Assembly: GCF_900176645.1 (NCBI RefSeq)
Contig: NZ_FXAN01000004.1
Span: 1-64,000, forward strand
Reading direction: 5' to 3'
Length of the DNA: 64,000 nucleotides
From: Burkholderia singularis
GTDB taxonomy: Bacteria > Pseudomonadota > Gammaproteobacteria > Burkholderiales > Burkholderiaceae
Shown here: piece after piece, positions 53,007 through 63,485 of the stretch
Layout of the letters: each line of letters starts with the position of its first letter
Numbering within the stretch: the stretch's first letter is position 1
The notes under the pieces: model-generated
Database searches by the model: none
The model's input: the letters and a program-made list of their open reading frames with translations, nothing else
What the model was told of the DNA's origin: nothing
Program-made: the position numbers and the translations under genes

Positions 53007-53561
53007 CTACGTACCGTCGCGCGCCCGGCCGATGATCTTTGCCGGAAACGGCTCGCCGCGCGGCGCGCGGGCGTGCCCGTCGTCATGGTCGTGCCGCTTC
53101 GGCGCGATCAGATCGAGGAGCGTCTGCTGTTCGGGCGGAATTTGGTAATCCCAGCCGAATCGGCTCAGTTGCAGGCTTTGCGCGATCCGCAGCGCGGGTT
53201 CGATGAAGCGCACGGCCGCCGCCGGCGCATAGCGGGCGTCGACAGTCTTCAGAAATAGGGCGAGCCAGCGGCTGAAATGCGCGGGTTCGATCCCTTTCAG
53301 CGGCTGATGCACGGCCTGCACGTTGCCGCGGTAGCTTTTGTCGCCCAGTACCAAGCTCGCCCAGAACTGCGCCATTTTGGGCAAATGTGCGTCCCAGCGG
53401 CCAGCGAGCGCGCGCTCGAACACGGCGCCAAGCAGCGCGTCGTCCCGCACGCGTTCGTAGAAGGCGTCGACCAGCGCGCGGATATTGGCCGGCGTCGGCT
53501 CGGCGACGCGCGCCGGCGCGTCATTCGGAGCATGGGGCGGATCGGCGGAAAAATCGGTCAT
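53007..53561 (-). CDS. Group III truncated haemoglobin
   Basis: This 184-residue protein has the 2/2 globin fold of group III: NIRALVDAFYERVRDDALLGAVF, MAQFWASLVLGDKSYRGNV, and HQPLKGIEPAHFSRWLALF, containing the proximal His. A C-terminal extension of about 30 residues (YQIPPEQQTLLDLIAPKRHD and beyond) is longer than the minimal fold. Group III globins are linked to oxygen or nitric-oxide chemistry. It is divergent from an NsrR-type regulator gene 189 bp away. ATG 53561 is chosen over the upstream frame. Confidence 0.9.
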   Translation of the reverse strand: MTDFSADPPHAPNDAPARVAEPTPANIRALVDAFYERVRDDALLGAVFERALAGRWDAHLPKMAQFWASLVLGDKSYRGNVQAVHQPLKGIEPAHFSRWLALFLKTVDARYAPAAAVRFIEPALRIAQSLQLSRFGWDYQIPPEQQTLLDLIAPKRHDHDDGHARAPRGEPFPAKIIGRARDGT

Positions 53562-53652
53562 TAAAAAGGGCAGGATAACGAAGGAGCACGGGCCGCCAAT
53601 TTTGTCGCACAATAGTAAACGGCCACTCCTTCAATAAAAAGTGCTGACGTCG

Positions 53653-53668
53653 CGCATCTTATGATGCG
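53653..53668. promoter_or_regulatory. Inverted repeat between the haemoglobin and NsrR-type genes
   Basis: CGCATC and GATGCG arms flank TTAT. On the minus strand the left part reads AAGATGC, like an NsrR half-site (AAGATGCATTT), but the second half does not fit the consensus spacing. Confidence 0.3.
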
Positions 53669-53750
53669 GCCGTCGGATCGGCAATGGCAGGCACGCGTTT
53701 TATCCCGCGTGGAATCGCCGATCGCACTGACACAGCGTCCATTTCACACA

Positions 53751-54257
53751 ATGAGACTGACCGACTACACCGATTACTCTTTGCGCGTCATGCTATTCCT
53801 AGCGGTCCGAGGCGAAGGTTTGTCGACGATTCAGGAAATTTCGGACGCATACGGTATCTCCAAGAACCATTTGATGAAAGTGGTGCAGCAGCTCGGCGAG
53901 CTTGGCTGGATCGAGACGGTGCGCGGCCGCAATGGCGGCCTGCGCCTGAACGCGCAGTCGTCGTCGTTGACGATCGGCGAAGTCGTGCGGGCCACCGAAA
54001 ACGATTACCTGCTCGTCGGTTGCTTCTCGGGCGAGGCCGAGTCGCATCGCAGTTGCGTGATTCAGTCGCAGTGCCTGCTGCGCGGCATGTTCGCGTCGGC
54101 GCTCGACGCATTCTTCGCCGAACTCGACAAACACACGATCGGCGAGTTGTCCGCGCCCGCGCCGCAGCTCGCCGCGCTGCTCGGGTTGCGGCCGGTGCCG
54201 GTGCCGGTTGTCGCGGCGAGCGTTTCTCATGCGCCGCCGTTGCCGGTTTCCGACTGA
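53751..54257 (+). CDS. nsrR: Rrf2-family regulator, NsrR type
   Basis: This 168-residue Rrf2 protein has an N-terminal winged HTH (MRLTDYTDYSLRVMLFLAV, then ISDAYGISKNHLMKVVQQLGELGWIETVRGRNGGLRL) and three Cys residues, Cys91, Cys102 and Cys108, at positions used for an NO-sensing Fe-S cluster in NsrR. Cys91-x10-Cys-x5-Cys is close to the NsrR pattern. Adjacent, divergent truncated haemoglobin supports a nitric-oxide response role; this is inferred. Confidence 0.88.
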   Translation: MRLTDYTDYSLRVMLFLAVRGEGLSTIQEISDAYGISKNHLMKVVQQLGELGWIETVRGRNGGLRLNAQSSSLTIGEVVRATENDYLLVGCFSGEAESHRSCVIQSQCLLRGMFASALDAFFAELDKHTIGELSAPAPQLAALLGLRPVPVPVVAASVSHAPPLPVSD

Positions 54258-54381
54258 CTTTCCACTGACTTGGGCGTGACGCGCGCTCGTTCGTCCGCGG
54301 GGCGCGCGAGCAGGTTTCGCGCGCTCGCGCGTCTGCCGTGCGCCGGCGGACCTGGTTTGTCGCACGTCAAGTAAATTCCGG

Positions 54382-54408
54382 CTTGAAAGGCGAATAACCA
54401 TCCTCATT
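54382..54408 (+). promoter_or_regulatory. Sigma-32 type heat-shock promoter of clpB
   Basis: CTTGAAA (54382-54388), 13 bases, then CCTCATT (54402-54408). This is near the RpoH consensus (CTTGAAA, 11-16 bases, CCCCAT). It lies about 33 bases before the clpB ATG. Confidence 0.8.
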
Positions 54409-54440
54409 TGGGTGGTATTCGTCTATTGGAGGTCTCATTC

Positions 54441-57038
<2,598 letters not shown>

Positions 57039-57105
57039 GCGGCAGCGTCGCTCGCGCTGCGCCTGCCCGGTTCCGGCCCGACACGCGCACTGGGCCGTCA
57101 AATGC

Positions 57106-57133
57106 AAACACCCCGCGTAAGCGGGGTGTTTGC
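57106..57133. terminator. Bidirectional terminator after clpB
   Basis: CAAACACCCCGC (57106-57117) pairs perfectly with GCGGGGTGTTTG (57122-57133) around GTAA, between clpB and the convergent yidB-like gene. Confidence 0.85.
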
Positions 57134-57185
57134 TTATTGGCGAGCCAGTTGCGAGGCGCGCGCCGTGCGGCGCCTGCGTCCGGTT

Positions 57186-57611
57186 TTACGCCTGCTTATT
57201 GCCGCCGAACATGCCGGCGAGCTGCGACAGCGTACCGATTACGTTCGACGCGTCGAGTTGACCGCCCGCTGGCACTTCGCCGTTCGGCGTCGCACCGTTG
57301 ACCACGTGCGGCAGCACTTGCGCGAGGATGCCGGACGCCTGCTGCGGATCGATGCCGACCTTGCTGGCGAGCGAGCCGATCGCTTCGGAGCCGAGCACGC
57401 TTTGCAGCAGGTCGGGCGAGATCTGCTGGTTCGCGCCGTTGCCGACCCACGAGCCGATGATGTCGCCCGCGCCGCCGGCCTTGAATTTGTCGATGAGGCC
57501 GTTGAGGCCGCCGGGCTGATTATTGATGAGCTCCAGCGCGGCGCTGATGAGCGCGTTCTGATTGCCGCCTTGACCGCCGATCAGACCGCCAACGATATCG
57601 AGTAGACCCAT
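57186..57611 (-). CDS. yidB: YidB-family (DUF937) protein
   Basis: This 141-residue Gly/Asn/Gln-rich protein matches the YidB/DUF937 family: GLLDIVGGLIGG, LNGLIDKFKAGGAGDIIGSWVGNGANQQISPDLL (in runs) and LASKVGIDPQQASGILAQVLPHVVNGATPNG. Function is unknown. No signal peptide is seen. It ends at the shared clpB terminator. The upstream ComEA-like gene is on the same strand 77 bp away. Confidence 0.87.
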   Translation of the reverse strand: MGLLDIVGGLIGGQGGNQNALISAALELINNQPGGLNGLIDKFKAGGAGDIIGSWVGNGANQQISPDLLQSVLGSEAIGSLASKVGIDPQQASGILAQVLPHVVNGATPNGEVPAGGQLDASNVIGTLSQLAGMFGGNKQA

Positions 57612-57688
57612 GATTCACCTGCTAGGTTGATGCGGCGCCTAGAGGGCGCCGGTGGAACGAAAGCGTCGCGCGATGCGCGACGCCGGAT

Positions 57689-58279
57689 TCAGACTCCCGA
57701 TGCGGCGGATGCTGCCGCCGCTTTGCTCTTCTTGCCTTTCTTCGAGCTTTTGGCCTTCGGCGACGACGCCGCGGCCGGCGCATTCGCGTCAGTTGCGGCG
57801 CTGGCTTCGGCGGCGGCTTTCTCTTTCTTTTTCGACGCGCGTGGCTTCTTTGCGGCCGGCGCGCTTGCCGCTGCTGCCGGCGCGCTCGCGGCCGGCGCGG
57901 GCGACGCGGTGGCGGGCGCCGCAGGCGCGGGGGCCGGCGGAGTTGCAGCGGGGGCCGTGGTGGCCGGCTTTGCCGCATGAGTCTTGGCCTTCGTGCCGCT
58001 CGGCGGTGCCGATGAGCCGCCGATCGTCAGCCCGGCCGCTTCGAGATTCGCGACCGATTTCGCGCCGAGGCCCTTCACGCGGCTCGCGAGATCGTCGGCA
58101 TCCTTGAACGGGCCGTTTTTCGCGCGCTCATCGAGAATCGCCTTCGATTTCACCGGGCCGATGCCTTTCACGGATTCGAGCGCCGCCCGGTCGGCGGTGT
58201 TGACCTCGACAGCCGCGGCAAGCACCGCGGACAGCGAAAGCGACAATGCGACGACCAGCATCAGCAGCTTTTTCAGCAT
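57689..58279 (-). CDS. ComEA-like helix-hairpin-helix protein with a basic tail
   Basis: This 196-residue protein has a signal peptide (about 1-22) and a ComEA-type helix-hairpin-helix domain at about 25-87 (VEVNTADRAALESVKGIGPVKSKAILDER, split here, then FKDADDLASRVKGLGAKSVANLEAAGL). The remaining half is a low-complexity Ala/Pro/Lys tail. ComEA proteins bind double-stranded DNA in the periplasm for transformation. The tail, which may bind DNA through Lys, is not seen in classic ComEA. ATG 58279 is chosen. Confidence 0.85.
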   Translation of the reverse strand: MLKKLLMLVVALSLSLSAVLAAAVEVNTADRAALESVKGIGPVKSKAILDERAKNGPFKDADDLASRVKGLGAKSVANLEAAGLTIGGSSAPPSGTKAKTHAAKPATTAPAATPPAPAPAAPATASPAPAASAPAAAASAPAAKKPRASKKKEKAAAEASAATDANAPAAASSPKAKSSKKGKKSKAAAASAASGV

Positions 58280-58518
58280 GGCGAAAGGCTCCCTTGCGAT
58301 GGAACGGATGAACGGTTGTCGTAGCGAACGCGCGCGGCGCGAGCCGGGTGCTGCGTTCAAGCATAGGATAAATGCATGCCCTTTTTAAGACAGCGCGGCA
58401 GTGTCGCTTATCGCAGGTTGCACTGTAAAGGCTGTGACAGCTTGCGCGGCCGACTTTTACGATCTTTGACGGAAATAGGCGCCGTGGGCGGCGGCAGGGA
58501 CTGGCGAGGGCGCGGCAC

Positions 58519-58549
58519 TTGACTTAGAGTGCACTCTAAGTCCTAACCT
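58519..58549 (+). promoter_or_regulatory. MerR-type promoter with palindromic operator
   Basis: TTGACT (58519-58524) and TAACCT (58544-58549) are 19 bases apart, longer than the usual 17, as expected for MerR-regulated promoters. The spacer lies within a perfect 20-bp palindrome, ACTTAGAGTGCACTCTAAGT, at 58522-58541. Confidence 0.8.
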
Positions 58550-58559
58550 TGAGCGTGCC

Positions 58560-59060
58560 ATGTCGAACGCTTCAAAGCAAACATCGCCAAGTGCATTGAC
58601 GATCGGGCAGGTTGCCGTATTGATCGGTGTGTCCACGCATACTTTGCGCTATTACGAGCAAGCCGGCTTGTTGCGATCGATCGCGCGCACGCACGCCGGG
58701 CACCGGCTGTACGCGCCGGCCGATCTCGATTGGCTGCGTTTCGTGATGCGGCTGCGGGCGACCGGCATGCCGATCGCCGCGATGCAGGCGTTCGCGGAGC
58801 TGCGCGCGCGTGGCGACGCGACGCTCGGGCAGCGGCGTGCGCTGCTCGTCGCGCATCGCGACGCAGTGCGTGCGCAGATCGATGCGTTGCAGGCCAATCT
58901 CGAGGCGATCGCCGGCAAGATCGCTTACTACGAGCATGCCGAGCGCGACGCGATTCGACAGGCGCAGCGATCCCAACCGGATCATGATCCACATGCTGAC
59001 CAGGACGAACGATGCAACCCTACACCGAAGACCGCTACGCGCGGGGCTGGAACAACCTGA
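58560..59060 (+). CDS. MerR-family regulator
   Basis: This 166-residue MerR protein has the N-terminal HTH (LTIGQVAVLIGVSTHTLRYYEQAGLL at about 13-38, split here) and a wing (RTHAGHRLYAPADLDWLRFV), followed by a long dimerisation helix. No Cys-rich metal site is present, so it is probably in the aldehyde/oxidative subgroup (AdhR/NmlR-like). Its own promoter has a MerR operator, so it should act on itself and the downstream CMD gene, which overlaps it by 49 bases. Confidence 0.92.
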   Translation: MSNASKQTSPSALTIGQVAVLIGVSTHTLRYYEQAGLLRSIARTHAGHRLYAPADLDWLRFVMRLRATGMPIAAMQAFAELRARGDATLGQRRALLVAHRDAVRAQIDALQANLEAIAGKIAYYEHAERDAIRQAQRSQPDHDPHADQDERCNPTPKTATRGAGTT

Positions 59061-59452
59061 AGGAGATCGACGGCGAGGCCGGCGAGCAAGTCGTCGCGTC
59101 GCTCGCGGCGACGGCGCCGGAGTTCGGGCGGCTGCTCATCGAATTTGCGTTCGGCGATATCTACAGCCGGCCCGGGCTCGATCTGCGTTCGCGCGAGATC
59201 GCCACGCTCGCGTCGCTCGCCACGCTTGGGACGGCGCAACCCCAGTTGAAGGTGCATATCGGCGCGGCGCTGAACGTCGGCGTCACGCGCAGCGAGATCA
59301 TCGAGGTATTCATGCAGATGGCCGTGTATGCCGGTTTTCCGGCTGCACTCAACGCGCTTTTCGCCGCGCGGGACGTGTTCGAGCAGCGCGATGCGCAAAA
59401 GCGGGCGGGCGCAGGAAGCGCGGAAAATCCGGACGGCCCGTTCATCGACTGA
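59012..59452 (+). CDS. Carboxymuconolactone decarboxylase-family protein
   Basis: This 146-residue helical protein belongs to the CMD family: YSRPGLDLRSREIATLASLATLG, then HIGAALNVGVTRSEIIEVFMQMAVYAGFPAALNALF. The AhpD-type C-x2-C is absent, so it is of the PcaC-like, non-peroxidase type; many such proteins next to MerR genes have unknown substrates. The start at 59012 lies inside the MerR gene with AGGACGAAC upstream, giving tight coupling. Confidence 0.9.
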   Translation: MQPYTEDRYARGWNNLKEIDGEAGEQVVASLAATAPEFGRLLIEFAFGDIYSRPGLDLRSREIATLASLATLGTAQPQLKVHIGAALNVGVTRSEIIEVFMQMAVYAGFPAALNALFAARDVFEQRDAQKRAGAGSAENPDGPFID

Positions 59453-59508
59453 CGCCGCGATACGGCCACGGGGATCGGCGGTGCGGCGGCTGATGAGCCG
59501 CCGCACCG

Positions 59509-59586
59509 CCCGGATAGTCCGCCCGGATAGTCCGCCCGGATAGTCCGCCCGGATAGTCCGCCCGGATAGTCCGCCCGGATAGTCCG
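59509..59586. repeat. 13-bp tandem repeat, six copies
   Basis: Six perfect units of CCCGGATAGTCCG run from 59509 to 59586, between convergent genes. Each unit has a small dyad, CGGA-N3-TCCG, so the array can form several hairpins. Confidence 0.97.
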
Positions 59587-59643
59587 CCCGCATTGCCGCA
59601 GCGCGACGCCGTCCGCTGGCGCGCATGCCGCTTGGCGGACGCG

Positions 59644-61023
59644 TCAATGAGCATGCCGCGCCTGCTGCGCGGCGTCCGGCCCAGGCCGGCGCCGACTCAC
59701 ACGGCGCAGATAGACGGCGAGCCCGCCGCCCGCAAGCGCGAGGCTCGCGGCATTGGCGATCCAGAAGCCGCGCGCGCCGGTCAGCGAAGCGGGCGTGAAG
59801 CCGAGCACGTCAAAGCCGAGCAGATAGCCGCCACCCAGCCCGATGCCCCATAACGCGAGCGCATAGATTGCGGTCGGCACGACGGCGATCTTGTGCGCGC
59901 GCAGCACGAAGGCGGTGGTGATCTGGAGCGCGTCGAAGAAGTGATAGACCGCGACGATCGCGACAAGCGGCAACGCCGCCGCGGCGACGGCCGGATTTGG
60001 CGTGTACGCCGAAACGATTGCCGCGCGCAGTGCGAGCACGACGGCGCCATAGGCGCACGCGATCATGCAGGCGAACACGATTGCGTGCCGGCCGAGCGTG
60101 CGCGCGTCGTTCATCTCGTTGGCGCCGATGGCGCGCGCGACGAGCGTCGACGCGGCAATGCCGATCGACAGCGGCGTCATATACAGCACCGCGCCGATAT
60201 TGCCCGCGATCTGATGGCCGGCGAGCGTGGTCGTGCCGAATCGCGCGATGAACAGCGCCATGAACGTATATGACGTGACCTCGATCAGATACGACAGCCC
60301 CATCGGCAGGCCGAGCGTGAGCAGCGCCTTTTGGCGCTGCCAGACCGGTGGCGTGAGGCGCGAGAAGATCGCGAGCGGCGCGAACACATCGAGCTTCGCG
60401 AGCAGCGTGAAGCCGACGCACGCGAGAATCCAGTTGATCAGCGTGCTCGCGAGGCCGCAGCCGGGGCCGCCGAGCGCAGGCAGCCCGAGGCCGCCGAAGA
60501 TGAACCAGATGTTCAGCGGCACTTTCACGACGAGAGCGCCGACTTGCAGGATCATCGCGAGCCGCGGCTTGCCGGCTGCGTTCGTCAATGCGTTGTAAAT
60601 CCGGAACAGCAGGCTCGCGGGCAGGCCGTATGACAGGATGCGCAGATAGGTGAGCGTGCGCGCGTGCAGCTCGGCGGGAGTATGCGCGATCCGCAGCAGC
60701 GGCTCGGGAAAATGCAGCAGCAGAAAGCCCGGGATCGCGAGCAATGCGGCGAGCCACATCGCCTGGCGCGCCTCCTCGCCGATCTGCGCATAGCGCCGCG
60801 CGCCGTACAGTTGCCCCGCAATGGGCTGCAGCGCCGACAGAATACCGGTCAATCCGATATAGATCGACACGTAGATCGACGCGCCGAGCCCGAGCGCCGC
60901 GAGGTCGAGCGCCGAGAAACGGCCCACCATGGCGGTGTCGATCACGCCGAACGCGATGATCGCAAGCTGGCCGATCAGCACGGGCCACGCGAGCCCGGCG
61001 ATCCGGCGGATGTCCCCAAGCAT
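59644..61023 (-). CDS. norM: MATE-family efflux transporter
   Basis: This 459-residue protein has 12 membrane segments in two MatE halves. The first half (GLAWPVLIGQLAIIAFGVIDTAMVGRFSALDLAALGLG, in runs) and the second (LTLGLPMGLSYLIEVTSYTFMALFIARFGT) match NorM. These proton- or sodium-driven antiporters export cationic drugs. The basic tail after residue 440 is non-conserved. A GT-C gene ends four bases upstream on the same strand. Confidence 0.92.
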   Translation of the reverse strand: MLGDIRRIAGLAWPVLIGQLAIIAFGVIDTAMVGRFSALDLAALGLGASIYVSIYIGLTGILSALQPIAGQLYGARRYAQIGEEARQAMWLAALLAIPGFLLLHFPEPLLRIAHTPAELHARTLTYLRILSYGLPASLLFRIYNALTNAAGKPRLAMILQVGALVVKVPLNIWFIFGGLGLPALGGPGCGLASTLINWILACVGFTLLAKLDVFAPLAIFSRLTPPVWQRQKALLTLGLPMGLSYLIEVTSYTFMALFIARFGTTTLAGHQIAGNIGAVLYMTPLSIGIAASTLVARAIGANEMNDARTLGRHAIVFACMIACAYGAVVLALRAAIVSAYTPNPAVAAAALPLVAIVAVYHFFDALQITTAFVLRAHKIAVVPTAIYALALWGIGLGGGYLLGFDVLGFTPASLTGARGFWIANAASLALAGGGLAVYLRRVSRRRPGPDAAQQARHAH

Positions 61024-61026
61024 GGG

Positions 61027-62778
61027 TCAGCGGCGCGCCGGGCGTGTCGGGCGGCGCTTGACGGGCGTTTTCGGCCGCTCGATCCGTTCGTACAGACGGA
61101 AGCGTTCGTCCCGGTCGGCCGCGCGCCGGCCTTCCCAGACGAGACGCCATACGTATTGCGACATCGAGCTGGGTTCGCCGAAATCCGAGCGATCCTGGCG
61201 CAGGATCACGTCGCAGTCGCCGTCGAACGAAAAATGCATGCCGCCGAAGTACGCGAACGTCGCGATCTGCGCGTCGCCCAGGCGCACGGGCGAGATGCAT
61301 TCGTAGTCGGACGGCAGGTGCGCGGCGATTTGCTGCGCGACATCGCGGTAGGTCCGGCTGTAGTTGACGATCGGCAGCCACAGCGTCATCAGCAGCACCC
61401 ACATCAGCGTCGTGCCGGCGCTCGAGAGCACGACGCTGCGCCACAGCACCTTGGGCTGGCGCGAGATACGCCAGCGCACGAGCAGCAGCCAGCATACCGT
61501 GGCCGCGACCGCGCAGACGAACGACAGCACCTTGAAGTGAGGCTCGTAGCCCGGCACGAGGCGTGCGAGGTTGCGTGCGAGCGGATGCGGGAAGCCGGTC
61601 ATCGACGCGAGCCACACGAGCCACACGAACGTGCCGAGGATCGTGAAACTCAGCACGGCGAACCAGTCGATCGCGTTGATCGCACCGCGCTTGAGCGTGG
61701 GCAGCGCGAAGCTCGCGAGGACGGCAAGCGGCGGCAGCAGCAGCATGTACATCCGGTTGGTCTGCTGACTTTGCAGGATCACGAGCGCGACGAGCGGCAC
61801 GACGACCGCGAGCGGAATCGCTATATGCGGCCGGCGGCGCAGACCGGCCCAGCTCACCCATGCCCAGATCGCGAGCGGCCATGCGGGCCACGTGAAGAGC
61901 GGCAGGTTCTTTGCCGCGTAGGCGAGCACGGCTGTCGGCGGGCCGGAGAAGCGCATCAGGCTGCCGTGCAGCCATTGATCGAGGAACCAGCGCGCGTCGT
62001 CCGCAAACGCGACGAGCGCGGCGATCGGCCAGAGCGCGAAGATCGCGGCGGCAAGTGGCAGGCCGATCGCCGGCACCTGCACGCAGCGGATCTCGGGGGT
62101 GACGAGATACAGCGCGAACGTGCCGAGCGCAAGCGCGGTAACCACCACGGGATTGCCCGACAGTGCGACGAGGCCGAGCGCGAGGCCCCACCACAGCGCG
62201 CCTTGCGTGGGCTTGTCGATCGCGCGCACCAGTCCGTAGACGAGCATCGCGATCCACGCAAACTGTGCGAGCTGCGGCGTGGTTTCATGACCGCGCTCGG
62301 CAAGGCCGAAGCACGCGAGCAGCACGAGGAGCGCGCCGTCGGCGAGCGTGCGGCCGTAATCGCGCGGCTCGGGCTCGCCGCCGAACGCGTACTTGAACGG
62401 CTGCACTTCGGCGCGCCGGCCAAGCAGATACGCGGCGTACCAAACAAATGCGGCCGCAACGCAGAACAGCACGCCCGCATAGACGCGCGACGCATTGCTC
62501 GCATCGACCCACGGCAGCGCGCGGATCGCGAGGCTGCCGAGCCAATAGCCGAGCGGCGCGTCGGACGTGACGAATTTGCCGACGAGGTTCGGCAGCAGCC
62601 AGTCTTGCAGCCCGCCTTGCGCCATCGTCCACATCACGCCGAAGCCCGCGGCGTCCTCGTTCTTCCATGGATCCCGGCCGAACAGCCCGAACGCCGCATA
62701 GACGATGCAAAGCGTGAGCAGCAGCCAGCGCGGTAGCGCGCGAGTGGCGGAAGCGGTGAGGCGGACGACAGGCTTCAT
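61027..62778 (-). CDS. GT-C glycosyltransferase (ArnT/PMT-like)
   Basis: This 583-residue protein has 10-12 membrane segments and a GT39-like layout. The first loop has FGRDPWKNEDAAGFGVMW, where ArnT enzymes carry an acidic motif. Middle segments include RWFLDQWLHGSL and ILQSQQTNRMYMLLLPPLAVLASFAL. A soluble C-terminal tail follows. It probably moves a sugar from a polyprenyl-phosphate donor at the periplasmic face; donor and acceptor are unknown. ATG 62778 is chosen over 62859. It precedes norM with four bases between. Confidence 0.85.
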   Translation of the reverse strand: MKPVVRLTASATRALPRWLLLTLCIVYAAFGLFGRDPWKNEDAAGFGVMWTMAQGGLQDWLLPNLVGKFVTSDAPLGYWLGSLAIRALPWVDASNASRVYAGVLFCVAAAFVWYAAYLLGRRAEVQPFKYAFGGEPEPRDYGRTLADGALLVLLACFGLAERGHETTPQLAQFAWIAMLVYGLVRAIDKPTQGALWWGLALGLVALSGNPVVVTALALGTFALYLVTPEIRCVQVPAIGLPLAAAIFALWPIAALVAFADDARWFLDQWLHGSLMRFSGPPTAVLAYAAKNLPLFTWPAWPLAIWAWVSWAGLRRRPHIAIPLAVVVPLVALVILQSQQTNRMYMLLLPPLAVLASFALPTLKRGAINAIDWFAVLSFTILGTFVWLVWLASMTGFPHPLARNLARLVPGYEPHFKVLSFVCAVAATVCWLLLVRWRISRQPKVLWRSVVLSSAGTTLMWVLLMTLWLPIVNYSRTYRDVAQQIAAHLPSDYECISPVRLGDAQIATFAYFGGMHFSFDGDCDVILRQDRSDFGEPSSMSQYVWRLVWEGRRAADRDERFRLYERIERPKTPVKRRPTRPARR

Positions 62779-62929
62779 GCAGATGGAAGGCAGAGGATGA
62801 GCGAAGCGCCCGCCGGGTGAGCGGCGGGCCGTTTTGAGCATCCGGCATTGTAGACGCACGGCGCCACACGCGTCAGAAGCCGGTCCGGCCGCGCGCGGGC
62901 AGGCGGCGGCACGGGTTGAGCGAAGACAA

Positions 62930-62955
62930 AAAAAGGCAGCCTGGGCTGCCTTTTT
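62930..62955. terminator. Terminator of rpmE2
   Basis: AAAAAGGCAGC (62930-62940) pairs with GCTGCCTTTTT (62945-62955) around CTGG. On the minus strand it ends the rpmE2 transcript. Confidence 0.9.
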
Positions 62956-63003
62956 CTGCGGAACCGGCCGAGCGCGACGCGAGGGCCGGTAAGCACGCGA
63001 CGC

Positions 63004-63267
63004 TTACTTCGCGGCCTTGCCGCTTGCGCGTGCGCCGAACTTGTTCTTGAACTTCTCGACACGGCCGGCCGTGTCCATGATCTTCTGCTGGCCGGTGTAG
63101 AACGAGTGCGATTCCGACGACACTTCGATCTTCGCGAGCGGATAGGTCTTGCCGTCGAGTTCGATCGTTTCGCGCGTTTGGATCGTCGAGCGCGTCACGA
63201 ACTTGAAGCCGTTCGACATGTCTTGGAAAACGACTTCGCGGTAATCCGGATGAATGCCTTGTTTCAT
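63004..63267 (-). CDS. rpmE2: 50S ribosomal protein L31 type B
   Basis: This 87-residue protein is L31 of the zinc-free class (type B): [25 protein letters not shown] (in two runs), then [38 protein letters not shown]. The Cys residues of the zinc-binding type A form are absent. In some bacteria type B replaces type A when zinc is low, but in this genus it may be the main form; I see no Zur box in the upstream bases. Confidence 0.96.
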   Translation of the reverse strand: MKQGIHPDYREVVFQDMSNGFKFVTRSTIQTRETIELDGKTYPLAKIEVSSESHSFYTGQQKIMDTAGRVEKFKNKFGARASGKAAK

Positions 63268-63485
63268 GGTTTTTCCTGAGTAAAAACGGTAGCCAGCCCG
63301 CCGCTTTTTGCGATGCCGCGAACGCCGTTACGTCGCCCGCGGTGGTGTTCCGTCTGGTTTGAGTCAGCCAGTTCGCCAGTTCTCACCAGTTCGTTACGCA
63401 GCCGCCAAAGCCCGACGCGAGCCACTTGCCTGAGGTCGAAAGCTCGCGATTATGCCAGAAAATCAGATGCTTGGCGAATTTTTTG

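Noticed and set aside
59442-59654. Small protein with repeated RTIRADYPGGLSG units
   Set aside because: Translation of the 13-bp tandem repeat; intergenic and without coding support.
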